Origin: Cupriavidus sp. IDO
GTDB taxonomy: Bacteria; Pseudomonadota; Gammaproteobacteria; Burkholderiales; Burkholderiaceae
DNA: 64,000 nt
NCBI RefSeq assembly: GCF_000812465.1
Contig: NZ_JWMA01000055.1
Location: 62,001 to 126,000 of the forward strand
Direction: 5' to 3'
A program made the position numbers and the translations under genes. Below the pieces are notes generated by a model. The model ran no database searches. It saw nothing but the letters and a program-made list of their open reading frames with translations, and had not been told where the DNA came from. Below are positions 49,676 to 56,180 of the stretch, piece after piece (within the stretch, counting starts at the first letter, position 1; every line of letters begins with the position of its first letter).

Positions 49676-49712
49676 TAGCGAATCGCACATTTCCTTGTTT
49701 AGCGAATTGCTA
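49651..49712. promoter_or_regulatory. Left operator cluster (three 13-bp operators)
   Basis: Three copies of TAGCGNNNCGCTA: 49651-49663 TAGCGATTCGCTA (perfect), 49676-49688 TAGCGAATCGCAC and 49700-49712 TAGCGAATTGCTA, with 25- and 24-bp spacing. They cover the promoters between the cro-like and cI-like genes. Confidence 0.88.
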
Positions 49713-49716
49713 TGGA

Positions 49717-50502
49717 ATGGCGCGCATGAAAACCATTGACGAGATACGCCGCCTCAACTTGCTTGAGGCCATCCGCCGGATGGAAACGGCCGCCGCTCTG
49801 GCCGAAAAGGCTGGCCTTTCATCGGCTTACCTCAGCCAAATCAAGAACCGTCAGCCGGACAGCAAGACCGGGAAGCCCAAACACATGGGCGACGATGCCG
49901 CCCGCAAGATTGAGGCGGCTCTTGGCGAAAAGCGTGGATGGATGGATGTGGACCACGCCTCCGCCCAGAACCTCGCGACTGTCAAGCCATCGCCTGGAAC
50001 AGATCAGATTGAAGCAAAACTTAACGAGGGTTCTGAAACAGACACTTACAATGTTTCGCGGCTGCCAGACCCGCACATCCAGGTCGGCAGCTCATCTGCA
50101 CGACGTATTTACGTTGTGGGTCGGGCCAACGGCGGCCTCCCTGAGAGAATTTGGACTGACGGCGGTTACCTGGTGGGCGCAACAGAAGAATTTGCAGTGC
50201 TGGCGACGGACGATCCGCATGCCTTCCTTACACCGGTCATCGGCACATCAATGGCGCCCGTCTACAACCCTGGCGACTTCGCCTTTGTGGAACCCGGGAC
50301 AGAAGTCGAATTGGGTGATGACGTACTTGTCCGGCTCGGGACCGGCGAGACCATGCTCAAGCGACTCCAGTCCCTTCGCAATGGCGTACAACTTGGCTCC
50401 TATAGCGAGCCTGGCATCCTGTTCTTCAAGCCGGAAGAGATCACCTGGATGTACTACGTGGCTCATCCGGTAAGGCGCAAGAAGATCAAGACACGGTTCT
50501 AA
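49717..50502 (+). CDS. CI-like S24 phage repressor
   Basis: A 261-aa prophage repressor from ATG 49717 (ATG 49726 is an alternative). The N-terminal HTH (AALAEKAGLSSAYLSQIKNR) should bind the 13-bp operators. The C-terminal S24 domain has catalytic Ser178 (GTSMAP) and Lys215 (ETMLKRL), so RecA-stimulated self-cleavage and SOS induction are expected. The upstream promoter is not obvious. The lipoprotein gene 12 bp downstream is probably co-expressed in lysogens. Confidence 0.93.
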   Translation: MARMKTIDEIRRLNLLEAIRRMETAAALAEKAGLSSAYLSQIKNRQPDSKTGKPKHMGDDAARKIEAALGEKRGWMDVDHASAQNLATVKPSPGTDQIEAKLNEGSETDTYNVSRLPDPHIQVGSSSARRIYVVGRANGGLPERIWTDGGYLVGATEEFAVLATDDPHAFLTPVIGTSMAPVYNPGDFAFVEPGTEVELGDDVLVRLGTGETMLKRLQSLRNGVQLGSYSEPGILFFKPEEITWMYYVAHPVRRKKIKTRF

Positions 50503-50514
50503 CAGGGAGGGCAC

Positions 50515-50805
50515 ATGAAGATCATCGGCATCACCGCCGTGGCGATTCTTATTGCCGGCTGTGCGTCGGCCTCCAAGACATATGGGCCGGATGGGCGCGA
50601 GGCGTATGCCCTGAACTGCTCTGGGCTAGCCAGAACCTGGGGCGCTTGCCTGGAGCGAGCCGGCGACATTTGCGGCGAGCGTGGCTACAACGTTATCTCC
50701 AGTAGCAGCGAGATCGGCAGCATCATGGCTGGCGGCGCGTCCACAACCAATGCCAGCTTTGCTGGGGGGAACCGCAATCAGCCGATCCATGGTGATCTCC
50801 TGTAA
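50515..50805 (+). CDS. Lipoprotein co-transcribed with the CI repressor
   Basis: A 96-aa protein starting MKIIGITAVAILIAGCASAS, with lipobox IAGC. An AGGGAGG ribosome binding site is 5 bases upstream. Four Cys are in the mature part (CSGLARTWGACLERAGDICG), suggesting disulfides. Because it follows cI in the same direction, it is likely made in lysogens; lysogenic conversion or superinfection exclusion is a reasonable guess. Confidence 0.75.
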   Translation: MKIIGITAVAILIAGCASASKTYGPDGREAYALNCSGLARTWGACLERAGDICGERGYNVISSSSEIGSIMAGGASTTNASFAGGNRNQPIHGDLL

Positions 50806-50885
50806 GGGCTAGCCCCCCCACCCAACCACTATGAGATGAGCCCACCCACTGCGGTGGGATTTTTGTTGCCCGCGCACTACACCGC

Positions 50886-50956
50886 AAGCGTAACGCTAAA
50901 CAATATATTTAGCGAATCGCACGTTTTCTTGTTGCCTTTGTTTTAGCGTATCGCTA
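50886..50956. promoter_or_regulatory. Right operator cluster (three 13-bp operators)
   Basis: 50886-50898 AAGCGTAACGCTA, 50910-50922 TAGCGAATCGCAC (identical to the second left operator) and 50944-50956 TAGCGTATCGCTA. The last one overlaps the -10 box of the rightward promoter. Same consensus TAGCGNNNCGCTA as the left cluster. Confidence 0.85.
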
Positions 50957-50960
50957 TAGT
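50932..50960 (+). promoter_or_regulatory. Rightward early promoter
   Basis: TTGCCT (50932-50937) and TATAGT (50955-50960) with a 17-bp spacer. Repressor bound at 50944-50956 would block it. It should drive the operon 51007-60731, including the retroelement and integrase. Confidence 0.75.
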
Positions 50961-51006
50961 CTATCCATCGGCGCACCACTGGGTGCAGCGCAAGATGGAG
51001 AGCGGC

Positions 51007-51087
51007 ATGGAGATCATCGTTGGCATTGGCATCATGGGCTGGGCGCTTCTCGTCCTGCTCGCGCTGTCCTTGGGCGGGAAGGTCTGA
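51007..51087 (+). CDS. Tiny single-span membrane peptide
   Basis: A 26-aa peptide, MEIIVGIGIMGWALLVLLAL plus a short polar end. GGAG lies 8 bases before the ATG. It is the first reading frame after the rightward promoter. One transmembrane helix is predicted. Function unknown; coding status inferred from ribosome binding site and tight spacing. Confidence 0.5.
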   Translation: MEIIVGIGIMGWALLVLLALSLGGKV

Positions 51088-51090
51088 GCC

Positions 51091-51324
51091 ATGACGCCCG
51101 ATCAAGCCGCCGTCCGCCAGGCCATTGCAGCCAACCAGCAGGCTGAGCTGCTCCGCGAGCTTCAGGCCGCCCACCAGATCATCCGTAACGTCCTCGGGCT
51201 CCTCTCCGTCAGCCAGAAGAACGTGCTCGCCGAGCGCAATGCGCGCGACGGTGTCGACGGTGAAGGCATCACCCGCGCTCACGAGCGCGAGGCTGTCATC
51301 CAGCGTGCTGGAGGTGTGGCATGA
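51091..51324 (+). CDS. Hypothetical helical protein
   Basis: A 77-aa protein starting MTPDQAAVRQAIAANQQAEL. It is Gln/Ala rich and probably coiled coil (LLRELQAAHQIIRNVLGLLS). Overlaps the next gene by 4 bp. Unknown function. Confidence 0.6.
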   Translation: MTPDQAAVRQAIAANQQAELLRELQAAHQIIRNVLGLLSVSQKNVLAERNARDGVDGEGITRAHEREAVIQRAGGVA

Positions 51325-51572
51325 CCTCACCGAGCAGCTGGGCATCCGTCGTGACCCCGACTTGCGTGTTCGTCGGGATAGCAGACCGCGAGGAGTTCGA
51401 CCGTCTGGCGTTACCGGCTAAGGATCACCGTCAACAGATTAACGAGCTGGTGCCGCGCCGCAACGTGCTTACGAAGTCGTTGGAGGCGGAGGGCGTCATG
51501 GTCGTGTTTCAGCACTGGCTGACCGTCGACTCGCCGGACTACATACCTGAACTGGGAGGGCCCCGGGCATGA
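51321..51572 (+). CDS. Hypothetical protein
   Basis: An 83-aa protein starting MTSPSSWASVVTPTCVFVG. It is alpha/beta-like with no known motif (LVPRRNVLTKSLEAEGVMVV). Start and stop codons overlap with its neighbours (ATGA on both sides), a strong sign that the series is translated. Confidence 0.55.
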   Translation: MTSPSSWASVVTPTCVFVGIADREEFDRLALPAKDHRQQINELVPRRNVLTKSLEAEGVMVVFQHWLTVDSPDYIPELGGPRA

Positions 51573-51694
51573 AGATCCTCCGCGACGTGCTCTTCTGGTT
51601 TGGGATCGCCCTCGGCGTGATCACCCTGTCAGGCCTCTATATCGCGCTCAACTTGGACGCGCCTATGTCCACCCCGATCTGGAGGCAATCGTGA
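51569..51694 (+). CDS. Small membrane protein
   Basis: A 41-aa protein, MKILRDVLFWFGIALGVITL and onwards, with one transmembrane helix. ATGA overlap with the preceding gene and GTGA overlap with the next. Function unknown. Confidence 0.55.
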   Translation: MKILRDVLFWFGIALGVITLSGLYIALNLDAPMSTPIWRQS

Positions 51695-51825
51695 CCTTCC
51701 GCATCTTCATCAACCGTCAGTGCGTCTATACGGGCCGCTTCGCCAACTGGTGGGCCGCCCATGACGCTGCCATCAACCGTGCGCTGCTCTGCGGTGCCCG
51801 CAATGTCCAGGTGAAGCAGGCATGA
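51691..51825 (+). CDS. Small hypothetical protein
   Basis: A 44-aa protein from GTG 51691, TFRIFINRQCVYTGRFANWW and onwards. It is basic and aromatic rich. GTGA and ATGA overlaps with its neighbours support translation. Function unknown. Confidence 0.5.
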   Translation: MTFRIFINRQCVYTGRFANWWAAHDAAINRALLCGARNVQVKQA

Positions 51826-52067
51826 GCATGGACGACTTCCGCGCCCGCACGCTGGCGAACAACCAAGCATTCGCCGCCGGCGCCAGCCGTGTCGGCAAGG
51901 CCCCTATTCCGGCCGGCCTTCCCTCGCCGATGGAAGTGGTTGCCGCCATCGATGGCGTTCTCGAGACTGGCAATTTCTACTCGCTGGCCGCGCAGGACGC
52001 TCTTGCCCGCCTGGTGATTGTCCGCGAGCAGTTCGCTGCCGCCCTCTCTCAACCCAACGGACAGTGA
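51822..52067 (+). CDS. Hypothetical protein
   Basis: An 81-aa protein starting MSMDDFRARTLANNQAFAAG. It is helical, with PMEVVAAIDGVLETGNFYSL and a C-terminal helix. It ends 1 bp before the beta-clamp-like gene and may be functionally linked to it. No family recognised. Confidence 0.6.
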   Translation: MSMDDFRARTLANNQAFAAGASRVGKAPIPAGLPSPMEVVAAIDGVLETGNFYSLAAQDALARLVIVREQFAAALSQPNGQ

Positions 52068-52068
52068 C

Positions 52069-53166
52069 ATGTTCTCAATCGCTGGAAACCATCTGAGCAC
52101 CGCTTTGAAGGCCGCTGGCCAAGCAGCTGCGCCCAAGTCGGTACTCCCCGTTCTCACCCACATCCGCCTGCAGGCCGCAGCGGGCGCCGGCGCCGTGACC
52201 TTCACCGGCTCCGATGGACACATGAGCGTCATTGCAACGGTTCCGGCAGACGTCGAAGACGAGGCGGTGGACGTCTGCCTGCCGGTTGACAAGCTCAACG
52301 CAGCTGCCGGGATGGGGGCGCAGACCATTACTTTCACCGAGAAGGACGGCAAGACCATTGCCCGCGCAGGCAAGTGCAGGCTGACCATTCCGACTCTGCC
52401 AGGCAAGAGCTTCCCCGAACCCAAGATCGCCGGCGCGCAGATCGCCTCGTTCGACGCCCCGGGCCTGACCGCCTTGATCCCTACCGTTGCGTTTGCGATC
52501 GCCGGGCCCAAGCAGCACGACAAGCCATTCCTGCGCAGCCTCTGGCTGGAGTGCGACGGTGAGGCCATACACCTGGTCGGATGCGACGGCTTCATGCTGG
52601 CCGCAAACTGCCTGCCGATAGCTCCCCGCAACTTTGGGGAGAAGCTGTCCGAGTTCGGCATGACCATTACGGGCGACGCTGCGGAACTCCTCGCCAACGT
52701 CGGCGCCGAGCACTTCGAGATCTATGAAAGCCATGTAGTTGGCAGCCGCGATGGCGTGCGCGTCATCTGCAACAGGCAGGGGGCGAAGTACTTCGATTGG
52801 CGCCGGATGGTTCCACGGCCGGATCAATTCGTTACCTTCGCGCGCAACGACCTCCTCCAGATCTGCCCACTGCATCGCATCTTCGATGAGCAAGGCGCGA
52901 TCCGGTTCGAGCAGGACGGAGGCGATTGCGCTATCAGCATTTCCAACGGCACCCAGTCTGTCGATGCCGAGATTGAGCTCAAGGCGCGTGCCGACGAGGC
53001 GCACCTTGAGGCTTCCTTCGATGGCCCGAACCTGCTTCGCCTCCTGGGGCAGGTCAAGACGGATGACGTCTCCCTTTCCTGGGCATCCAACAAAGACCGT
53101 TCGACCGGCGTCTGCCTTCTGCAGGACGGCAGCTGGCGCGGGATTCTCTCTCCCCTTCGCGGGTAA
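52069..53166 (+). CDS. DNA polymerase III beta-subunit (sliding clamp)-like protein
   Basis: A 365-aa protein with the length and order of DnaN. The N-terminal domain begins MFSIAGNHLSTALKAAGQAA and has LPVLTHIRLQ, and VTFTGSDGHMSVIATVPAD resembles the first clamp domain. Domain 2 has CRLTIPTLPGKSFPEP. Domain 3 covers the last 120 residues but ends SPLRG rather than the usual MPMRL-type tail that forms part of the partner-binding pocket. A phage clamp homologue would tether a polymerase or compete for host partners. Confidence 0.8.
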   Translation: MFSIAGNHLSTALKAAGQAAAPKSVLPVLTHIRLQAAAGAGAVTFTGSDGHMSVIATVPADVEDEAVDVCLPVDKLNAAAGMGAQTITFTEKDGKTIARAGKCRLTIPTLPGKSFPEPKIAGAQIASFDAPGLTALIPTVAFAIAGPKQHDKPFLRSLWLECDGEAIHLVGCDGFMLAANCLPIAPRNFGEKLSEFGMTITGDAAELLANVGAEHFEIYESHVVGSRDGVRVICNRQGAKYFDWRRMVPRPDQFVTFARNDLLQICPLHRIFDEQGAIRFEQDGGDCAISISNGTQSVDAEIELKARADEAHLEASFDGPNLLRLLGQVKTDDVSLSWASNKDRSTGVCLLQDGSWRGILSPLRG

Positions 53167-53180
53167 CCGAGGACTTCACC

Positions 53181-53495
53181 ATGAACATCGCAGAAATCAA
53201 GCGCCAAGCCTCCCGCGCCGCACGCCGCGGAGATGTCGCAGCACTCGACAAGCTGGAGATCGCCTACATGAAACAGGCTGTCCCGCTCACGGTCGAGGAT
53301 CCGAAGTGCGACGGCGAACGCGCCGTCATCCTTGCTCAGCCGATTCGCCTGTTCCGCGGCGCCGGCCCGAACGGCGAGACGCGAGTCCAGTGGATGCGTG
53401 CAGACGGCGTGCTCGTCATGTCGGACATCGAGGGGCGCCTGCAGGATGCGCCTGACGACTTGCCGGTTCTTTTCCCCCTGGAAGAGGCGGCCTGA
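53181..53495 (+). CDS. Hypothetical protein after clamp-like gene
   Basis: A 104-aa protein starting MNIAEIKRQASRAARRGDVA. A helical basic N-terminus is followed by a strand-rich part (VILAQPIRLFRGAGPNGETR) and an acidic end. No family recognised. A 123-base gap separates it from the retroelement. Confidence 0.6.
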   Translation: MNIAEIKRQASRAARRGDVAALDKLEIAYMKQAVPLTVEDPKCDGERAVILAQPIRLFRGAGPNGETRVQWMRADGVLVMSDIEGRLQDAPDDLPVLFPLEEAA

Positions 53496-53618
53496 TCAAC
53501 CGGGGAAAGCGGCACGACAGCCCCAAGTCGAAAAACACCGCGGGAAGCCACGTCTCCGAGCCCGCCGCAAGTACCCGCCCCTACAACGCAGTGCCACCAA
53601 CTCATTGAGAGGACAGTC

Positions 53619-54269
53619 ATGAACGCAGTCACCGCAGTCGAAGCCATCGCAGTGCAAACCACCATCAGCCAGGCAGCCGCAGCTGCGCTCAAGGCAGGCG
53701 ACGCCATTGGCGGCGGCTTCTATGCCGGCCAGATTCGCCAGGACGATGGCATCTATGTCCTGGTCGTCGCGCCGAAGGACGGCGGCGAGCACGAGGACAC
53801 GCCCTGGCATGCCAACAGCAAGCAGCTGGACGACGCGCTCAGCTACTACGACGGGAATGCCAACACGATCGCGATGGCGCGAGCCGGTAGCGCTCTGGCA
53901 CTGTGGGCTGTCGGACTGCAGCTCAATGGCTTCGACGACTGGTACCTGCCGGCACGCGATGAGCTGGAGATCGCCTACCGCTACCTGAAGCCGACCGCCG
54001 GCAACTACGTGGGCTACCGCCATGGCGAGAACATCAGCGCCGTGCCGGCCACGTACGCCTACACGGAGGACAGCCCGGCCCAGACCGCCGCCACAGCCTT
54101 TCAGGAAGGCGGTGCCGAGGCCTTCGAAGAGGCTTGGTACTGGTCGTCGACGCAGTACGCGGGCTTCTCGAGCCACGCGTGGGGTCAGCTCTTCGGTGAT
54201 GGCTACCAGTACGACAACCGCAAGGACTTCGAGTTTCGCGCCCGCGCCGTCCGCAGATTGACCATTTGA
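53619..54269 (+). CDS. DGR target protein with DUF1566 (C-type-lectin-like) domain
   Basis: A 216-aa protein whose 3' end holds the variable repeat. The DUF1566 pattern is clear: LALWAVGLQLNGFDDWYLPA, then RDELEIAYRYLKP and AWYWSSTQYAG, ending EFRARAVRR. Twelve residues differ from what the template would encode: 183, 185, 186, 189, 191, 193, 196, 198, 199, 201, 203 and 204. These should form the exposed ligand-binding face of the lectin-like fold. No signal peptide or membrane segment is seen. It lies away from the tail genes, so its location in the virion or cell is unknown. Confidence 0.93.
   Translation: MNAVTAVEAIAVQTTISQAAAAALKAGDAIGGGFYAGQIRQDDGIYVLVVAPKDGGEHEDTPWHANSKQLDDALSYYDGNANTIAMARAGSALALWAVGLQLNGFDDWYLPARDELEIAYRYLKPTAGNYVGYRHGENISAVPATYAYTEDSPAQTAATAFQEGGAEAFEEAWYWSSTQYAGFSSHAWGQLFGDGYQYDNRKDFEFRARAVRRLTI
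54147..54258 (+). repeat. DGR variable repeat (VR)
   Basis: 112 bp aligned without gaps to the template repeat 54810-54921. There are 18 mismatches, all at positions where the template has A (nine A to G, seven A to T, two A to C). The last 34 bp from the GAG codon are identical and GC-rich, as expected for an initiation-of-mutagenic-homology element. VR ends 11 bases before the end of the target stop codon. Confidence 0.97.
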
Positions 54270-54286
54270 TCCTTTAGTCATTCAGC

Positions 54287-54640
54287 ATGGCCATCCACAC
54301 CAACCTCCCGATCTACAAGGTGGCGTACGACCTGCTCGACGCTGCTACGGAGCTTGCCAAGAACATGCCGCGCGATTTCAAGGCGTCGATCGGCGGGAAG
54401 CTCCGTGACGAGTGCATCGAGATCACCGTGCTGATCTTCCGCGCGAACACAGCGCGGGAGAAGGTGCCGCACCTGCTAGATCTGGTCGAGCGCCTGCAGG
54501 TTGCCGAGCTGCTGCTTCGCCTGTCCGTAGACAAGCGGCTCATCTCGAAGCCTCAGTACGCGAAGACGGTGGCGCTCACCAACAGCATCGGGAAGCAAGC
54601 CAATGGATGGCGCAGATCCGCATCGTCGCCTGTTGCCTGA
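54287..54640 (+). CDS. avd: DGR accessory variability determinant (Avd-like, four-helix bundle)
   Basis: A 117-aa helical protein, LPIYKVAYDLLDAATELAK, then FKASIGGKLRDECIEITVL and LVERLQVAELLLRLSVDKRL. This matches the Avd/23S-IVP-like four-helix bundle family. In known DGRs the pentameric Avd binds the reverse transcriptase and template RNA and is required for cDNA synthesis. It lies between VR and TR, the standard order. Confidence 0.92.
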   Translation: MAIHTNLPIYKVAYDLLDAATELAKNMPRDFKASIGGKLRDECIEITVLIFRANTAREKVPHLLDLVERLQVAELLLRLSVDKRLISKPQYAKTVALTNSIGKQANGWRRSASSPVA

Positions 54641-54809
54641 CGGTCAAGGCCGTCTCGCCCGTGCGATTTTTAATCTGGTCGTGCCGCTGGCTCACAAGGC
54701 CACCGCCATGCGCACCACGGATACCGCTGGGAGTCACCAGGCCAGGTCCGGCGCAGTTTCCCCGCTGATCGGCTTCGGGCCTTCGGCGAGGCGACGTGGA
54801 TAGCACGAA
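54641..54809 (+). ncRNA. DGR template RNA leader (upstream part of TR transcript)
   Basis: The 169 bases between avd and TR. In studied DGRs the RNA flanking TR is required for priming, so this region is probably the 5' part of the functional template RNA. A short frame here (54603-54803) has no protein-like features. Called from position only. Confidence 0.55.
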
Positions 54810-54921
54810 TCGACGCAGTACGCGGGCAACTCAAACAACGCGTGGAATCAGAACTTCAATGATGGCAACCAGAACAACAACCACAAGAACAACGAGTTTC
54901 GCGCCCGCGCCGTCCGCAGAT
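54810..54921 (+). repeat. DGR template repeat (TR)
   Basis: Contains 37 adenines in 112 bp. If read in the VR frame it has 12 Asn codons (AAC or AAT), which lets adenine mutagenesis reach many residues but no stop codon. Its 3' part overlaps the predicted 5' end of the reverse transcriptase gene. Confidence 0.97.
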
Positions 54922-56052
54922 CAAGCCGGTGCGGAACCTGCTTCTTTCGAAGACCTGGTGGTCGCGTATTTCGACTGCCGGAAAAACAAGCGCAACACCC
55001 ACAACGCTCTCGCTTTCGAGCAGCAGCTCGAGCGCAACCTTTGTCAGCTGCACAGCGAGCTGCTCGACGGCAGCTACCAGCCCGGTCGCTCCATCTGCTT
55101 CGTGGTGACGCGCCCAAAGCCGCGCGAGGTCTGGGCGGCAGACTTCCGCGACCGGGTGGTGCATCACCTGCTGTACAACCGCATCTCCCCACGCTTCTAT
55201 GCCTCGTTCATAGCGGATAGCTGCGCCTGTATCCCGGGCCGCGGCACGCTCTATGCCGCCCGCCGGCTTGAGGCCAAGGTACGCAGCGTCACCGAGAATT
55301 GGGTACGGCCGGCCTGGTACCTGAAGTGCGACCTCGCTAACTTTTTCGTCAGCATCGACAAGAACGTCTTGCGCGCCCAGCTCGCCGCCCGAGTCACCGA
55401 GCCTTGGTGGATGTGGCTGGCCGACCTTGTGCTGATGCATGACCCGCGGCCAGGCGTGCAAATGCAGTCCACGCCTGACCTACTGGCGCTCGTACCGCCC
55501 CACAAGAGTCTACTCAACCAACCGGCGCACCGCGGCCTGCCGATCGGCAATCTGAGCAGCCAGTTCTTCGCCAATGTCTACCTGGACACGCTGGATCAGC
55601 ATGTGAAGCACCGGGTACGCGCACGGCACTACATCCGTTACGTGGATGACTTCGTGCTGCTGCACCAGTCGCCACAGTGGCTAAACGCCGCGCACGCCGA
55701 GATTGAAGCCTTCCTGCCGCGCCAGCTGGGCGCTCGTCTGAATCCGGCCAAGACCATTCTGCAACCGGTCACCCGCGGCGTCGATTTCGTTGGCCAGGTC
55801 GTCCGGCCGTGGGTGCGCACCACCCGCGCTCGCACGGTGAATGAGGGAGCCCGCCGGCTGCGCCAGATGGAAGCGGCTGACGTTCACGCGTCCGTAAATA
55901 GCTATCTGGGCCTCCTGCGGCAGGCTACCGGCAGTCATCACGACCAGGCGCGCCTGGCGAACATCGCGCGCCGGCGCGGCCACGCCATCAGCGGCGATTT
56001 GACCAAGGCTTACCGCGCTCCCCGCGGTCAAACCCAGCTGGAGACGTCATGA
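54859..56052 (+). CDS. DGR reverse transcriptase
   Basis: A 397-aa protein from ATG 54859 (ATG 54862, or an upstream GTG 54796, are alternatives). Motifs are in order: LVVAYFDCRKNKRNTHNAL, AADFRDRVVHHLL, YLKCDLANFFVSID, then GLPIGNLSSQFFANVYLD, YVDDFVLL with the catalytic aspartates near residue 262, and RLNPAKTILQP. The GNLSSQ form of motif 4 is typical of DGR enzymes rather than group II intron or retron types. It copies TR RNA with adenine-directed errors. The 5' end of the gene overlaps TR. Confidence 0.96.
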   Translation: MMATRTTTTRTTSFAPAPSADQAGAEPASFEDLVVAYFDCRKNKRNTHNALAFEQQLERNLCQLHSELLDGSYQPGRSICFVVTRPKPREVWAADFRDRVVHHLLYNRISPRFYASFIADSCACIPGRGTLYAARRLEAKVRSVTENWVRPAWYLKCDLANFFVSIDKNVLRAQLAARVTEPWWMWLADLVLMHDPRPGVQMQSTPDLLALVPPHKSLLNQPAHRGLPIGNLSSQFFANVYLDTLDQHVKHRVRARHYIRYVDDFVLLHQSPQWLNAAHAEIEAFLPRQLGARLNPAKTILQPVTRGVDFVGQVVRPWVRTTRARTVNEGARRLRQMEAADVHASVNSYLGLLRQATGSHHDQARLANIARRRGHAISGDLTKAYRAPRGQTQLETS

Positions 56053-56180
56053 GCTGCCTGGTCGCACTGGCTGTCATGGCGATTGCCTTCCTCGGCGCCG
56101 TCGCCTTCGCGGTCTACACCAACTACCGCTGGATGAAGCGGATCGCAGAAAGAAAGGATTTGCATCATGGCAACCGCTGA
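56049..56180 (+). CDS. Small membrane protein downstream of DGR RT
   Basis: A 43-aa protein, MSCLVALAVMAIAFLGAVAF, then YTNYRWMKRIAERKD. One transmembrane helix and a basic cytoplasmic tail. It shares ATGA with the RT stop and overlaps the next gene by 14 bp. Function unknown; topology resembles the other small membrane peptides of this operon. Confidence 0.5.
   Translation: MSCLVALAVMAIAFLGAVAFAVYTNYRWMKRIAERKDLHHGNR

Noticed and set aside
50896..51345. 150-codon minus-strand frame after the right operators
   Set aside because: Runs against the rightward promoter and a series of coupled small genes; its end lies within the operators.
54603..54803. Short frame between avd and TR
   Set aside because: No ribosome binding site or protein-like pattern; the region is better explained as template RNA leader.
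54859..56052. Reverse transcriptase as retron or group II intron enzyme
   Set aside because: No intron RNA domains, no maturase or endonuclease domain, no msr/msd-like structure; TR/VR pair, Avd and the GNLSSQ motif identify a DGR.
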